The position numbers and the translations under genes were made by a program. The notes beneath the pieces were generated by a model that saw only the letters and a program-made list of their open reading frames with translations, made no database searches and had not been told where the DNA came from. From Renibacterium salmoninarum ATCC 33209 (GTDB lineage: Bacteria > Actinomycetota > Actinomycetes > Actinomycetales > Micrococcaceae), in contig NC_010168.1 of the NCBI RefSeq assembly GCF_000018885.1, positions 3,038,001 to 3,102,000 of the forward strand: a DNA stretch of 64,000 nt. Reading direction: 5' to 3'. Below are positions 1 through 8,660 of the stretch, piece after piece. The stretch's first letter is position 1. Every line of letters starts with the position of its first letter.

Positions 1-484
1 CACCGTTGCCGCTGAGATTGTCGCAAGGCACGACGGCGATCGGCCCAGCTCCCGCTGCGGCCCGCGCCGCCAGCCCGGCACGGAGCAGGGTCACCGCGAC
101 CGAGCCTGCAACGTAGCCCGCCTCGGTAATGGTCAGCGTGACGACGGCGGTACTCGGCGCCGCGATCAGCTCGATCATCCGTAAGGCCCCAGCATCGGCG
201 GACGCATCGCCAACTTCGAGAATCGGCCAAAGCAGCTCGAAACTGTCCGCGGCGCCGCGTTCCACGAGCGTAAATAACCCGTCCTGCGCTGCAAGCAAAT
301 CAGCCGCCGCGGCGGAGCGCATACTGAACGCGGTAATCCCCCATTCCGCACCATCAGCGGCATGCTGGGTGTACCAAACCTGATGTGCGCGGTGAAAAGC
401 ACCCAAGCCCAGGTGGACTATTCGTACTGCCGGGGCGGGCAAGTTCAGGACGGAACGCGACAAGGCAGTTGGGCCCGGATTCAT
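1..484 (-). CDS. Mannitol dehydrogenase family oxidoreductase (fructuronate reductase-like), N-terminal part
   Basis: Open frame running off the left edge, starting at ATG 484-482. The visible 161 residues include the dinucleotide-binding start (VHLGLGAFHRAHQVWYT), then AEWGITAFSMRS, VTLTITEAGY and the cofactor-site signature CDNLSGNG, all typical of the mannitol/fructuronate/mannonate oxidoreductase family (NAD-dependent, cytoplasmic, hexuronate catabolism). The ATG overlaps the uxaC stop as ATGA, so the two genes were translationally coupled in one operon. The stretch between the TEAGY and CDNL motifs is roughly 30 residues shorter than I expect for the family, which suggests an in-frame deletion. 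No stop is visible, but the 3' end is outside the window, so whether it is functional is open. Confidence 0.75.
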   Translation of the reverse strand, partial: MNPGPTALSRSVLNLPAPAVRIVHLGLGAFHRAHQVWYTQHAADGAEWGITAFSMRSAAAADLLAAQDGLFTLVERGAADSFELLWPILEVGDASADAGALRMIELIAAPSTAVVTLTITEAGYVAGSVAVTLLRAGLAARAAAGAGPIAVVPCDNLSGNG

Positions 485-1477
485 AGCTTGAAGACCCGTC
501 GCGACGCAGCATCAACTAGGTCCACAATAATTTCAGCCGCCCGCGATTCCGCGAGTCGATGCTCGGCCACCAATCGAGCCAGGAACGAAGCCTCTACTCG
601 GCGAGAAGCGTCGTGCCGGGCCGGAATCGAACAAAAGGTACGCGTGTCATCGACAAAGCCAGCGCTTCGGGAAAAGCCAGCGCTTCGGGAAAAGCCAGCG
701 GTTTCAGTGACTGCGGAACGGAACCGCAACATTGCGTCCGGAGCGTCAAGGAACCACCAGGGCGCGCCAAGGTACACGGACGGAGAATCCCGCTAACGGT
801 GCCAATTCACGTGAAAACACCGTCTCGTCCAAGGTGAACAGCACTCAAAGGAACCCCGCGGCAGCGCCAAATTCGTTGAGCAACGGCTGCAAGCCCTCGG
901 TATATCCCACGGCGAAGGGAATATCGTGCCCGGTGTCCGCACCAAATCGCTCGAATGACGGTCCCTAGTGGTTTCGCAGCGAGCCTGGGTGCAGCGTCAT
1001 AACCAAGCCGTCCTCCACAGACATCCGGGCCATCTGATAAATCATTTGACCCTCAAAGACATCCCGTTCTAACGCAGATAGCTCACCGCGCAGCGCAGAA
1101 TCGAATAGCCGCTCGGCCTCTGCGAAAGGCAGCTTAACCGTCAGTGGAATGCGCACGCCGTGATCCGCCGAGACCGCTCCGTGTTCAATAAAATACCGAC
1201 GCCGGTTAGCCAACGCGACAAGGTAGCCCCGGTAACCCACAGCACCTTCGCCCGCCTCAACAATCAACCGATCGACCCGATCGGAGAAACCCGGCGCGTG
1301 CGCGTTCAAATAGGCGTCAGGCCGAAAGGTCGGTAGAACCCGGCCATTGAACGAAGAATCCGCGGCCAGCGCGGCGTGATCGGACAACGAGTCAAGCGGG
1401 TCATCGGTAGTGGCGAGCACTTCAATGCCAAAGGAATCAAAGAGCGCACGCGGCCGGAAACCGGGCGTTGCCAGCAC
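481..1477 (-). pseudogene. uxaC: Glucuronate isomerase, broken and 5'-truncated
   Basis: Remnant of glucuronate/galacturonate isomerase (first step of hexuronate degradation). Recognisable segments in order are EVLATTDDPLDSL, PTFRPDAYL, FIEHGAVSADHG, MTLHPGSLRNH, then APWWFLDAPDAM, DDTRTFCSIPARHD and the C-terminal VFKL. Three lesions are visible. The N-terminal third is missing where an IS3-family element abuts at 1478. A TAG at 965-967 interrupts the frame just after SLRNH, and the same frame continues beyond it with FERFGADTGHDIPFAVGY. A frameshift near 779-783 is best explained by loss of two bases. An 18-bp tandem duplication (661-696) adds six residues (SRSAGF repeated). The stop overlaps the start of the downstream oxidoreductase. 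Certainly non-functional. Confidence 0.9.
661..696. repeat. 18-bp perfect tandem duplication inside uxaC remnant
   Basis: The 18-bp unit AGCGCTTCGGGAAAAGCC occurs twice back to back (661-678, 679-696). It is in frame and duplicates six residues next to the TETAG motif. It resembles other short tandem duplications in damaged genes of this window. Confidence 0.95.
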
Positions 1478-1530
1478 TGAACCGTTACCGGTTTTATGCC
1501 GCTTCCTTTTGAGTTTGGAAGGAAGTATTG

Positions 1531-1695
1531 ATGGTTATGAATCGGAAGTTTTCGCGGGAGGTTCGGGACAGGTCGGTGCGGCTGGTTTTGGATCATCTCC
1601 AGGAGTATCCAGCGTTGATGGCTGCTTGTGCTGCTGTGGGCGGCAAAGTCGGGGTTGGGAAGGAATCCCTACGTCGTTGGGTGAGGCAGGCCTAA
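1531..1695 (+). CDS. IS3-family OrfA, truncated by a stop codon
   Basis: A 54-residue helix-turn-helix protein of the OrfA type (RKFSREVRDRSVRLVL ... ESLRRWVRQA) that would bind the IS ends. It stops at TAA 1693-1695, just where OrfA proteins normally read WVRQAQIDAG; CAA to TAA is the simplest explanation. The same frame reopens at once and runs on into the transposase frame at 1720, so an ancestral continuous OrfA was probably cut in two here. A run of purines (GGAAGGAAG) precedes the ATG. Confidence 0.75.
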   Translation: MVMNRKFSREVRDRSVRLVLDHLQEYPALMAACAAVGGKVGVGKESLRRWVRQA

Positions 1696-1719
1696 ATTGA
1701 TGCCGGGACCAGGGTAGGG

Positions 1720-2793
1720 ATGTCCACGACGGAATCGGAGCAGGTACGTGCGCTCAAACGTGAGAATCGTGAGCTGCGTGAGTCGTTAGAGATTGTGAAG
1801 GCTGCGTCGGTTTTCTTCGCGGGGGAACTCGACCCCCGCGAAGCATTGATCAGGGGATTCATCGATGAACAACGCTTCCTTGGCTGGGCAGTCGAGGTGA
1901 TCTGCAAGGTCCTGCGTGGCCAGGGCTTAACGGTCACTGCCCGGACCTACCGTAGTTGGAAGGTCTCCACCGCTTCGGTCCGGGACATGGCAGAGGCTTC
2001 GGTTATGGATGCGTTGCTAGGAACGGTAGGGACACCGGAGGGAATGTACGGGAGGAGGAAAATGACGGCTTGGCTGCGTCGGAAAGGATTCGAGGTCTCT
2101 TACCGGCAGGTGAACCGGCTCATGAGCTTGTTGAGTTTGAAAGGCCGGGTACGGGGCAAAGGTGTGCGCACCACGGTGCCGGACCGAAACCATGACCGTG
2201 CCCCGGATTTATTGGATCGGTGCTTCACCGCAGCTGGCCCAAATCAGCGCTGGGTTGCGGACTTCACCTATGTGCGCACCTGGGCAGGTTTCGTCTATGT
2301 CGCGTTCATCATTGATTGTTTCTCCAAGTACATCGTGGGCTGGAACATCTCCACGATCAAGGACACCGCCCTGGTGAGCACAGCACTCAGGATGGGCTTA
2401 TGGCAGCGGACACGCACCAGGCATCCGGTCGCAGAAGGGCTGATCCATCATTCCGCCGCCGGGTCCCAGTACACTTCCTTGCATTTCGGGGAAACCCTGA
2501 CTCTGGAGGGCATCGCAGCATCAATCGGCTCTGTCGGGGACGCCTACGATAACGCCTTGGCCGAGTCCACCATCGGCCTGTTCAAGACTGAAGCCGTCCG
2601 AGAAGATTCTCCCTTCCGCAACGGGCCGTTGAAAACCATCGATGAGGTTGAATGGGCCAGCTTGGCCTGGATCGATTGGTACAACAACGACCGCCTACAC
2701 ACCAGCATCGGAGACATCCCACCGACAGAACACGAAGTAGTGTATTACGCTAAAGAAACCATCCCGGCCCAACCGGTGCAGGGACTCGCATAA
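1720..2793 (+). CDS. IS3-family transposase, OrfA tail fused to OrfB, catalytic Asp missing
   Basis: 357 residues. Residues 1-45 are the leucine-zipper tail of OrfA (VRALKRENRELRESLEIVKA), followed in the same frame by OrfB: an HTH_21-like region, then the rve integrase core. The first Asp (WVADFTYV, then VAFIIDCFSKYIVGW) and the last Glu (DAYDNALAESTIGLF) of the DDE triad are present. The second Asp, normally in HHSDxGSQYTS, is replaced by Ala (HHSAAGSQYTS, near 2450-2480), which should abolish cleavage and strand transfer. OrfA and OrfB are normally joined by programmed frameshifting in this family; here they are one frame. This copy is probably immobile unless helped in trans. Confidence 0.85.
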   Translation: MSTTESEQVRALKRENRELRESLEIVKAASVFFAGELDPREALIRGFIDEQRFLGWAVEVICKVLRGQGLTVTARTYRSWKVSTASVRDMAEASVMDALLGTVGTPEGMYGRRKMTAWLRRKGFEVSYRQVNRLMSLLSLKGRVRGKGVRTTVPDRNHDRAPDLLDRCFTAAGPNQRWVADFTYVRTWAGFVYVAFIIDCFSKYIVGWNISTIKDTALVSTALRMGLWQRTRTRHPVAEGLIHHSAAGSQYTSLHFGETLTLEGIAASIGSVGDAYDNALAESTIGLFKTEAVREDSPFRNGPLKTIDEVEWASLAWIDWYNNDRLHTSIGDIPPTEHEVVYYAKETIPAQPVQGLA

Positions 2794-2820
2794 AAGCGGC
2801 AAGAAACCGGTAACGGTTCA

Positions 2821-2878
2821 CCAAACAATTCGCGAATACTTCTGCCCCGGCTCATCGCACCTGGGGCGCCAAACGTGC
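2821..2878 (-). pseudogene. Possible N-terminal stub of an unknown gene cut by the IS
   Basis: Reading leftwards from ATG 2878 there is an open frame of about 19 codons (begins MSTFGAPGAM) that runs straight into the IS right end at 2820. It does not match the missing N-terminus of uxaC, so the IS appears to separate pieces of two different genes. The family is not recognised and the start is uncertain. It could equally be chance coding potential in intergenic DNA. Confidence 0.25.
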
Positions 2879-2994
2879 TCATTGCTTCAGCCTAGCGAGC
2901 TTGACCGACAAACAGCTGAGACTGCCCGGCGTTCAACATCAGGTGTACTGTCAGCACTACGGAGTCGACACGGCTCCCCTATGAGGGAGCTGCA

Positions 2995-3138
2995 ATGGGC
3001 GATAAATCTCCGAGACAAAGCGCATCTAAAAAATCCAGCAAATCGATTAAGGAGAAGCGTGCGGATAAACGCGCTACAGAATCTGATAAAAACGCCCCTA
3101 CACTGAAAGAAAAACTTGCCCAGCCCAAGAAACGCTGA
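2995..3138 (+). CDS. Small Lys/Ser-rich basic protein
   Basis: A 47-residue protein beginning MGDKSPRQSASKKSSK and ending QPKKR. It is preceded by a good ribosome site (GAGGGAG, 2984-2990) at normal spacing. Short Lys-rich proteins starting MGDKSP are common and conserved in Actinobacteria, with no known function. Nearly a third of the residues are Lys or Arg, so nucleic-acid binding is possible but unproven. Its stop (3136-3138) lies six bases before the ATG of the AlaDH-like gene, which suggests co-transcription. Confidence 0.7.
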   Translation: MGDKSPRQSASKKSSKSIKEKRADKRATESDKNAPTLKEKLAQPKKR

Positions 3139-3144
3139 TTGCCA

Positions 3145-4290
3145 ATGTCAGCACTGAAACTGGGCGTCATAGCAAGTTCCCGTAAGCCCGATGAGCGCAG
3201 GGTGCCGCTCCACCCTTTGCATTTCGAAAAAATCGCTGCGAACCTTCGGCAAAACATGCTAGTGGAGACCGGCTACGGTACTCGTTTTGGCATCTCCGAT
3301 GATCAACTGGCACCTCTAGTTGATCGGGTCTGCTCCAGAGAAGAACTAATCGGCGCTGCTGAGGTGATCTTGCTACCCAAACCACAGCCTTCCGATTTGC
3401 TAGACCTCCAAGATGGCCAAGTCCTCTGGGGCTGGCCGCACTGTGTACCGGATCAAGAAATCACCCAGATAGCGATCGAGAAGAAGCTGACTTTAATCGC
3501 GTTCGAGGCGATGAATCACTGGGCCTCTGACGGCGGCTTCGGTTTGCATGTTTTTCATAAGAACAACGAACTTGCCGGTTATTGTTCGGTCCTGCATGCT
3601 TTCGCACTGCGCGGGATCACCGGCGACTACGGCCCACGTCTGCGCGCCGCCGTCATTGGCTTTGGCGCCACCGCGCGTGGCGCCGTCACTGCACTCAACG
3701 CCCATGGCGTTCACGACGTCCAGGTATTGACCAATCGCGGAGTTGCCGCGGTCGGCTCACCAATCCACTCGGTTAAGATCGTGCAATTCGACCATGACCC
3801 AAAAGCTCCGCACTTAAGCCATGCCATGACCGATGCCGGCAGGGTTCCGCTGGCTGCCTTTTTGGCTGACTTCGACGTCGTCGTCAATTGCACTTTGCAG
3901 GACACCTCCGCGCCGCTCACTTACCTCAACATCGATGACCTAGCTGGTTTTCAACCCGGCAGCCTGATTGTGGACGTCTCCTGCGATGAAGGCATGGGAT
4001 TCAGTTGGGCGCGCCCCACCTCGTTCAAAGATCCGATATTTCAGGTTGGCGAGCACGTGAGCTACTACGGCGTAGACCATAGTCCCTCTTATTTGTGGAA
4101 TTCGGCCAGCTGGGAAGTTAGCCAGGCATTACTGCCATTTTTGGCTCCGGTGATGGCTGGCCCAGCAGCCTGGGCGGACGATGAAACCATTAGTCTCGCC
4201 ATTGAAATTCGGGCGGGAGAAATCGTCAATCCGGCGATTCTAGCCTTCCAGCAAAGATCAGCAACGTACCCGCACCCGATGCTGAGCTGA
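3145..4290 (+). CDS. Alanine dehydrogenase/PNT-family enzyme, N5-(carboxyethyl)ornithine synthase-like
   Basis: 381 residues. The N-terminal domain has the AlaDH/PNT substrate signature (KPDERRVPLHP, later LLPKPQP) and a Rossmann segment follows (AAVIGFGATARGAVTALNAHGV, about residues 170-192). The combination FEAMNHW ... FHKNNELAGYCSV and VDVSCDEGMGF is most like the branch that includes N5-(carboxyethyl)ornithine synthase, an NADPH-dependent imine reductase; alanine or saccharopine dehydrogenase-type activity cannot be excluded. An in-frame TTG at 3139 is an alternative start, but ATG 3145 fits the family better. It sits 6 bp after the small basic protein and 18 bp before the flavoprotein pseudogene. 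The frame is intact. Confidence 0.75.
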   Translation: MSALKLGVIASSRKPDERRVPLHPLHFEKIAANLRQNMLVETGYGTRFGISDDQLAPLVDRVCSREELIGAAEVILLPKPQPSDLLDLQDGQVLWGWPHCVPDQEITQIAIEKKLTLIAFEAMNHWASDGGFGLHVFHKNNELAGYCSVLHAFALRGITGDYGPRLRAAVIGFGATARGAVTALNAHGVHDVQVLTNRGVAAVGSPIHSVKIVQFDHDPKAPHLSHAMTDAGRVPLAAFLADFDVVVNCTLQDTSAPLTYLNIDDLAGFQPGSLIVDVSCDEGMGFSWARPTSFKDPIFQVGEHVSYYGVDHSPSYLWNSASWEVSQALLPFLAPVMAGPAAWADDETISLAIEIRAGEIVNPAILAFQQRSATYPHPMLS

Positions 4291-4308
4291 GCGGCATAGA
4301 ATCTTGGC

Positions 4309-5965
4309 ATGCCGAATCCCGCGATTATTCTCGTCTCCGAAAAATATGCAGACGTTCTAGAGGACCAGTTCTGGCGTTATCAGCGCGAATACGACCTATA
4401 TACCGCTACTGGTGTGGTGGAAGCACTTGAGGTTACTCAACGAATTCGCTACACCGGCGGACTAGCAGCTCTTTATGTTGCCGATTCCAGATTGGCCGAC
4501 GTGAATGTGCTCAAAGCCTTCCACGACTGGCGCGCTCTGGTGCCCACCGCTCGGCGAATTGTCACGGCGCATTGGGATAATTTTCGCGAGGATTCCGTGG
4601 CGCTACGCGCAGGCCTTGCGAAGGGTAAGTATGACGCTTTCTTGCTGCTTCCGCGCGGGGTTCGTGATGAAGAGTTTCACACTGCGATCACTGAGATCCT
4701 CTCTGATTGGGACTCAACGGTGGCCGCACCAGAAATGGATACGGTCCGAATCATCACCCCGCTCCTCGACGGTTCCACACTTGCGATTAGAGACTTCCTA
4801 TACCGGATGGGCATGCCGATACGTACGTTCACGCCAGATAGCCCGGAAGGGCTGGAGGCTTTGGAAAAACTCGGTACGGTTGAGCCAAAGTATCCGATCG
4901 TGCAGCCGTTCAATGGCGCTCCAGTCAGTGCTCCCACAGTCCGTGATGTAGCAATTTCCATCTACGGCGCTCCTAGCGATATTGACGTGGATCAAGTAGT
5001 TGACCTGGCAATCGTTGGCGGCGGCCCAGCAGGTCTTGCCGCAGCGGTTTACGGTGCTTCCGAGGGTTTGAGCACGACCGTGGTGGAAGCCGAAGCAATT
5101 GGCGGCCAAGCTGGCACCAGTTCCATGATCAGAAACTATTTGGGCTTTCCACGTGGCATCTCCGGTATGCGTCTAGCGCAACGCGCGCGAAGCCAGGCGA
5201 TACGTTTTGGCACTCGGTTCTTTACCGGTTGGCCAGTAGAAGGCCTGGTACCGGGAGTCGGCGAGCACGTCCTCCAGACCGGAGGCGGAAACATTCGGGC
5301 CCGCGCCGTCGTCGTCGCCAGCGGTGTTTCGTATCGAAAGTTGCGCATCGAATCGATTGATTCTTTGGTCGGTTTGGGCGTCTTTTATGGTGCCGCCATG
5401 ACGGCGGCGCGTGAGATGGAAGATCGGGATGTCTTTGTGGTCGGTGGCGGGAACTCGGCGGGCCAAGCCGCGGTTCATCTGTCCCGTTTTGCTCGCTCGG
5501 TGACCATCCTGATTCGTAGGCCTTCGCTCGCCGAGACGATGTCGAGCTATCTGATCAACGAAATTGAGTACAACCCACGCATCTCGGTACAAACGTGCGC
5601 GGAAGTCGCCGATGGCGGTGGTGAAGGCAGACTGGACTGGATCGAGATCCGCGATACTAACACTGGAGTTCTGAGTAGACACGAGACTGGTGGCCTCTTC
5701 ACTCCTTCTTGGTGCTGAGCAGCGATGTGAATGGTTACCGGCAGAAGTGTCCCGAGATGACAAGGGCTTTGTGGTCACTGGCCGCGATGTGCCGAAATCA
5801 ACGTGGGTTGATGGACTGCCACCGGGAAACCTTGAGACCACGACGCCGGGCGTTTTCGCAGTAGGCGATATTCGCGCCGGTTCGATGAAACGAGTTGCTT
5901 CGGCAAGCGGTGAGGGCGCAAGCGTGGTGCCTCTAGTCCACGCCTGGTTGGACCCGCAGCAATAG
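4309..5965 (+). pseudogene. Thioredoxin-reductase-like flavoprotein with REC-like N-terminus, frameshifted
   Basis: The first 469 codons encode an N-terminal receiver-like region (residues 1-200: AIILVSEKYADVLEDQF), then an FAD/NAD(P) oxidoreductase with two nucleotide sites (AIVGGGPAGLAAAVY and VFVVGGGNSAGQAAVHL). The redox CxxC of true thioredoxin reductase is absent (the position reads FYGAAMTAA), so electrons must go elsewhere or the domain is regulatory. One extra A at about 5701 breaks the frame after GGLF; the other frame carries the C-terminus LLLGAEQRCEWLP ... GVFAVGDIRAGSMKRVASASGEG to TAG/stop near 5965. A single-base insertion explains everything. Function is lost unless the insertion is a sequencing error. 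Confidence 0.8.
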
Positions 5966-6073
5966 GCAGTTTTAGCGATCAGCCCAGGTCCGTCTCGCTA
6001 GTAGCCAAGACACTCCTGTAAGCTACATTCTGTATGTTTTATCTGGACTGGCGGCCGTAGATCGTCGGTCCTG

Positions 6074-6147
6074 GCCTCTGTAGCTCAGTAGGATAGAGCG
6101 TCCCTCTCCTAAAGGGAAGGTCGCCGGTTCGAATCCGGCCAGGGGCA
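6074..6147 (+). tRNA. tRNA-Arg, anticodon CCU
   Basis: Cloverleaf of 74 nt. The acceptor arm GCCTCTG pairs with CAGGGGC, the D-arm contains TAGCTCAGTAGGATAGAGC, the anticodon stem TCCCT/AGGGA encloses loop CTCCTAA (anticodon CCT), and the T-arm CCGGTTCGAATCCGG is perfect. The discriminator is A6147 and CCA is not encoded. It reads the rare AGG codon. The next coding frame begins at 6149, leaving almost no gap. Confidence 0.95.
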
Positions 6148-6148
6148 C

Positions 6149-6598
6149 TTGTTAGAAATATCGGATCTGGCCGCGTTCCTCCGTGGCAGTTGGCGGATAG
6201 AACGCACTGTTGTGGACCGCAAACATGGTCAAAACGGAACTTTTTCTGGCACCGCTGAACTGAGCTCGCTGGCCGACGGCGGTCTGCATTATCACGAGTT
6301 CGGAATCCTGGATTGGCGTGGAGCCAGCGCGCAGACGCAGCGAGACTATCGATTGCTACCCACCGGAGATCCCGCCGTTTTGGATTGGTCTTTTGTCAAT
6401 CCAGACGGATCCGCCAGCTATTTTTTTCACACGATGAATCTGGGCTCCGGGCTCTGGCGGGCAAACCATCCGTGCGCTGCGGACACCTACCAGGTTGAAT
6501 ATCAAGCACTGAGCCAAGATGAGCTATCCGTCGTCTGGGACGTAACTGGGCCGAGCAAAGACAACTTACGGACTAGCAGTTGGCAACGCATCCTATGA
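6149..6598 (+). CDS. DUF6314 family protein
   Basis: 149 residues with the family pattern: N-terminal [35 protein letters not shown], an aromatic RDYRLLP segment, and the C-terminal [11 protein letters not shown]. The predicted fold is a small beta-barrel (calycin-like); the biochemical role is unknown. The start codon is TTG at 6149, one base after the tRNA 3' end. The only Shine-Dalgarno-like run (AGGGG, 6141-6145) lies in the tRNA acceptor stem, so translation initiation is odd and the first residues could be wrong. It converges on the ABC exporter with a 6-bp tail overlap. Confidence 0.7.
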   Translation: MLEISDLAAFLRGSWRIERTVVDRKHGQNGTFSGTAELSSLADGGLHYHEFGILDWRGASAQTQRDYRLLPTGDPAVLDWSFVNPDGSASYFFHTMNLGSGLWRANHPCAADTYQVEYQALSQDELSVVWDVTGPSKDNLRTSSWQRIL

Positions 6599-8487
6599 TG
6601 CTTCGAAATCCACGGTCTTGTTAGTCTGCGAAAACTGGGTGAGATACAACTCCGAGTAGCGACCTTGGGCAGCAAGCAATTTCTCGTGCGTCCCCTGCTC
6701 TACGATTCGACCCGCCTCAATAACCAAGATTGCATCTGCCTCTCGAATGGTGGAGAGGCGGTGTGCAATCACCACAGCGGTCCGGCCGCGCAACGCCTCG
6801 CCTCGCCTAACGCAGCTTGAACCGCTGCCTCATTCGTTGAGTCAAGAGCAGCGGCGGCTTCGTCAAGACTCACTACAGCAGGTTGGACTAGAAGCAGGCG
6901 AGCAATTGTTAGCCGCTGACCTTCGCCACCAGAGAGCCGGTACCCTTGTTCGCCCACCACGGCGTCAAGGCCATCAGGCATTGAAGCAATCACGTTCTCG
7001 AGCCGTGCCCGTCGCAAAGCAGACCACAAGTCGGCTTCGCTGGCTGCCGGCTGAGCGAGCAACAAAATCGACCGGATCGTCTCGTGAAATAGGTGTCCAT
7101 CTTGGGTGACCATGCTGAGCGTTGCCCGCAATGAATCGAAGGTTGAATCCCGGACGTCCAGGCCACCAATCCGCACCGCGCCCGAGTCCACGTCGTAGAG
7201 TCTGGACAAAAGCTGCGCAATCGTCGATTTCCCGGCGCCTGAGGAACCAACTAAGGCAATCGTTTGGCCGGGTTTCGCCGTGAAGCTGATGCCGTGCAGC
7301 ACATCTTCACCGCCACGGGTATCCAAAGTGGCGACGTCTTCTAGCGAGGCCCGCGAAACCTTATCTGCTGCTGGGTAGCCAAAATGAACATTGTCGAACT
7401 CAACACCAAGCGGACCGGCGGGGAATGCCTTGGCATCGACCTTCTCAGCAATTAGCGGTTTGAGATCCAGAATTTCAAACACCCTGGCAAAGCTAACCAG
7501 GGCAGTCATCAGATCAACTCGGGCGCTAGCTAAAGCGGGGAGTGGCGCATACAGTCGGGTCAGCAGCAAGGCCAGCACTACGACGTCGCCCGCCGCCAAA
7601 TCGCCACGAATAGCGTAATAACCGCCCAAGCCGTAGACCAGGGCCAAAGCCAGTGCCGAAACAAACGTCAACTCCGTGACAAAAACGAATTGCATCATGG
7701 TCGCTTTGACGCCGATGTCTCGCACCCTTGAGGCGCGCACAAAGAACTCACGCGATTCGTCCGCGGGGCGACCGAAAAGCTTGACCAGCGTTGCACCGGG
7801 TGCAGAGAACCGCTCAGTCATTTGCGTACTCATATCGGCATTGAGGTTTGCGGCTTCTTTGCGCATCCCTGCGATTCGCGAGCCGAATCGCCTAGCGGGC
7901 AAGAGGAAAATTGGCAGCAAAACCAGCGCCAAAACCGTGACTTGCCAAGAAGTCCCTAGCATCACAATGAGCGTAAGTATCAAGGTCACTAAGTTGCTCA
8001 CGATGCCAGATAATGTTCCGCTGAAGGCCTGCTGCGCACCAATGACATCGCTGTTGAGTCGGCTGACTAAAGCACCCGTTCTGGTCCGGGTAAAAAATGC
8101 TATTGGCATCTTTTGTACGTGATCGAAAACTGCGCGGCGCAAATCCAAGATCACATCCTCGCCTAGCTGAGAAGAAATCCAGCGCACGACTAAGCCAACT
8201 CCAGCGTCAGCCACCGCGACTAGCGCAATCATGCCCGCCAAAAGCAAAATCAATTGGAGGGTGGTGCGAGCAACGATCGCATTCACAATTTGGCCAGCCA
8301 AGAGCGGGGTGGCCACGGCGATAAACGCGGAGACTATCGAGAGTAAGACGAAGACCACCAGCCGGAGTCGGTAAGGCTTTGCGAAGGTAATCGTGCGCCT
8401 GACCGTGTCTTTGCTGACGCCGCCGTCGTCCTTTTTCGCACCGGCCGTACTCCAGAGCGATTGCCAGGCAGCGCCTTCCATGCTCAT
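6593..8487 (-). pseudogene. ABC exporter (fused permease-ATPase), frameshifted near the C-terminus
   Basis: MsbA/LmrA-type half transporter. After a short leader come about six membrane helices (from LRLVVFVLLSIVSAFIAVATPLL), a coupling region, then an ATPase with Walker A GSSGAGKST, signature LSGGEGQRL and Walker B VVSLDEA. A 5-bp tandem duplication (CGCCTCGCC pattern, 6794-6806) shifts the frame just after AALGEA; the H-loop IAHRLST and the last 60 residues are in another frame (6593-6793). The transporter loses its H-loop and should be inactive. I prefer the start ATG 8487 (MSMEGAAWQSL), which has AAGGAGGAA just upstream, over the earlier in-frame ATG at 8565. The substrate cannot be inferred. 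Confidence 0.85.
6794..6806. repeat. 5-bp tandem duplication causing the ABC exporter frameshift
   Basis: On the minus strand the sequence reads GGCGAGGCGAGGCGTTGCG where the protein needs GGCGAGGCGTTGCG. Removing one GAGGC unit restores [20 protein letters not shown] across both frames. Confidence 0.85.
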
Positions 8488-8571
8488 AACTGAAATTCCT
8501 CCTTGGCCGCCCCAATGGTTGCTCTCTTTGTACCTTAGCGCCAGATACTGACAGTTTGTTCCCAAGCCGAG

Positions 8572-8580
8572 TTATCCACA
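8572..8580 (+). promoter_or_regulatory. DnaA box-like site
   Basis: TTATCCACA matches the classical DnaA box in the divergent gap between the ABC exporter and the gene at 8661. It is a single isolated copy, so a chance match is quite possible. Confidence 0.25.
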
Positions 8581-8660
8581 GGGTAGGTCTGCCCATATAC
8601 GAGGCACTTTGGAGATCGTATCGTTGGACGAAAAGTTGCTCCCTTTGGAAAGCGGTATCA

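Larger units (their letters stand above)
1478..2820 (+). mobile_element. IS3-family insertion sequence (ISRs2-like)
   Basis: A 1343-bp element bounded by imperfect inverted repeats: left end TGAACCGTTACCGGTTTTA at 1478, right end the complement of TGAACCGTTACCGGTTTCT ending at 2820. It carries an orfA remnant and a DDE transposase frame. The immediate flanks (left CAC, right CCA) give no 3-bp target duplication. The gene on the left (uxaC) does not continue on the right, so the element probably sits at a deletion or recombination joint. The name ISRs2 is a guess from the known presence of two IS3-type elements in R. salmoninarum; it was not checked against a database. Confidence 0.85.

Noticed and set aside
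5173..5841. 222-residue open frame antisense to the flavoprotein pseudogene
   Set aside because: Runs across the frameshift of a clear gene on the other strand and has no family features.
8572..8580. Replication origin at the TTATCCACA site
   Set aside because: Single box, no cluster, no dnaA/dnaN/gidB neighbours.
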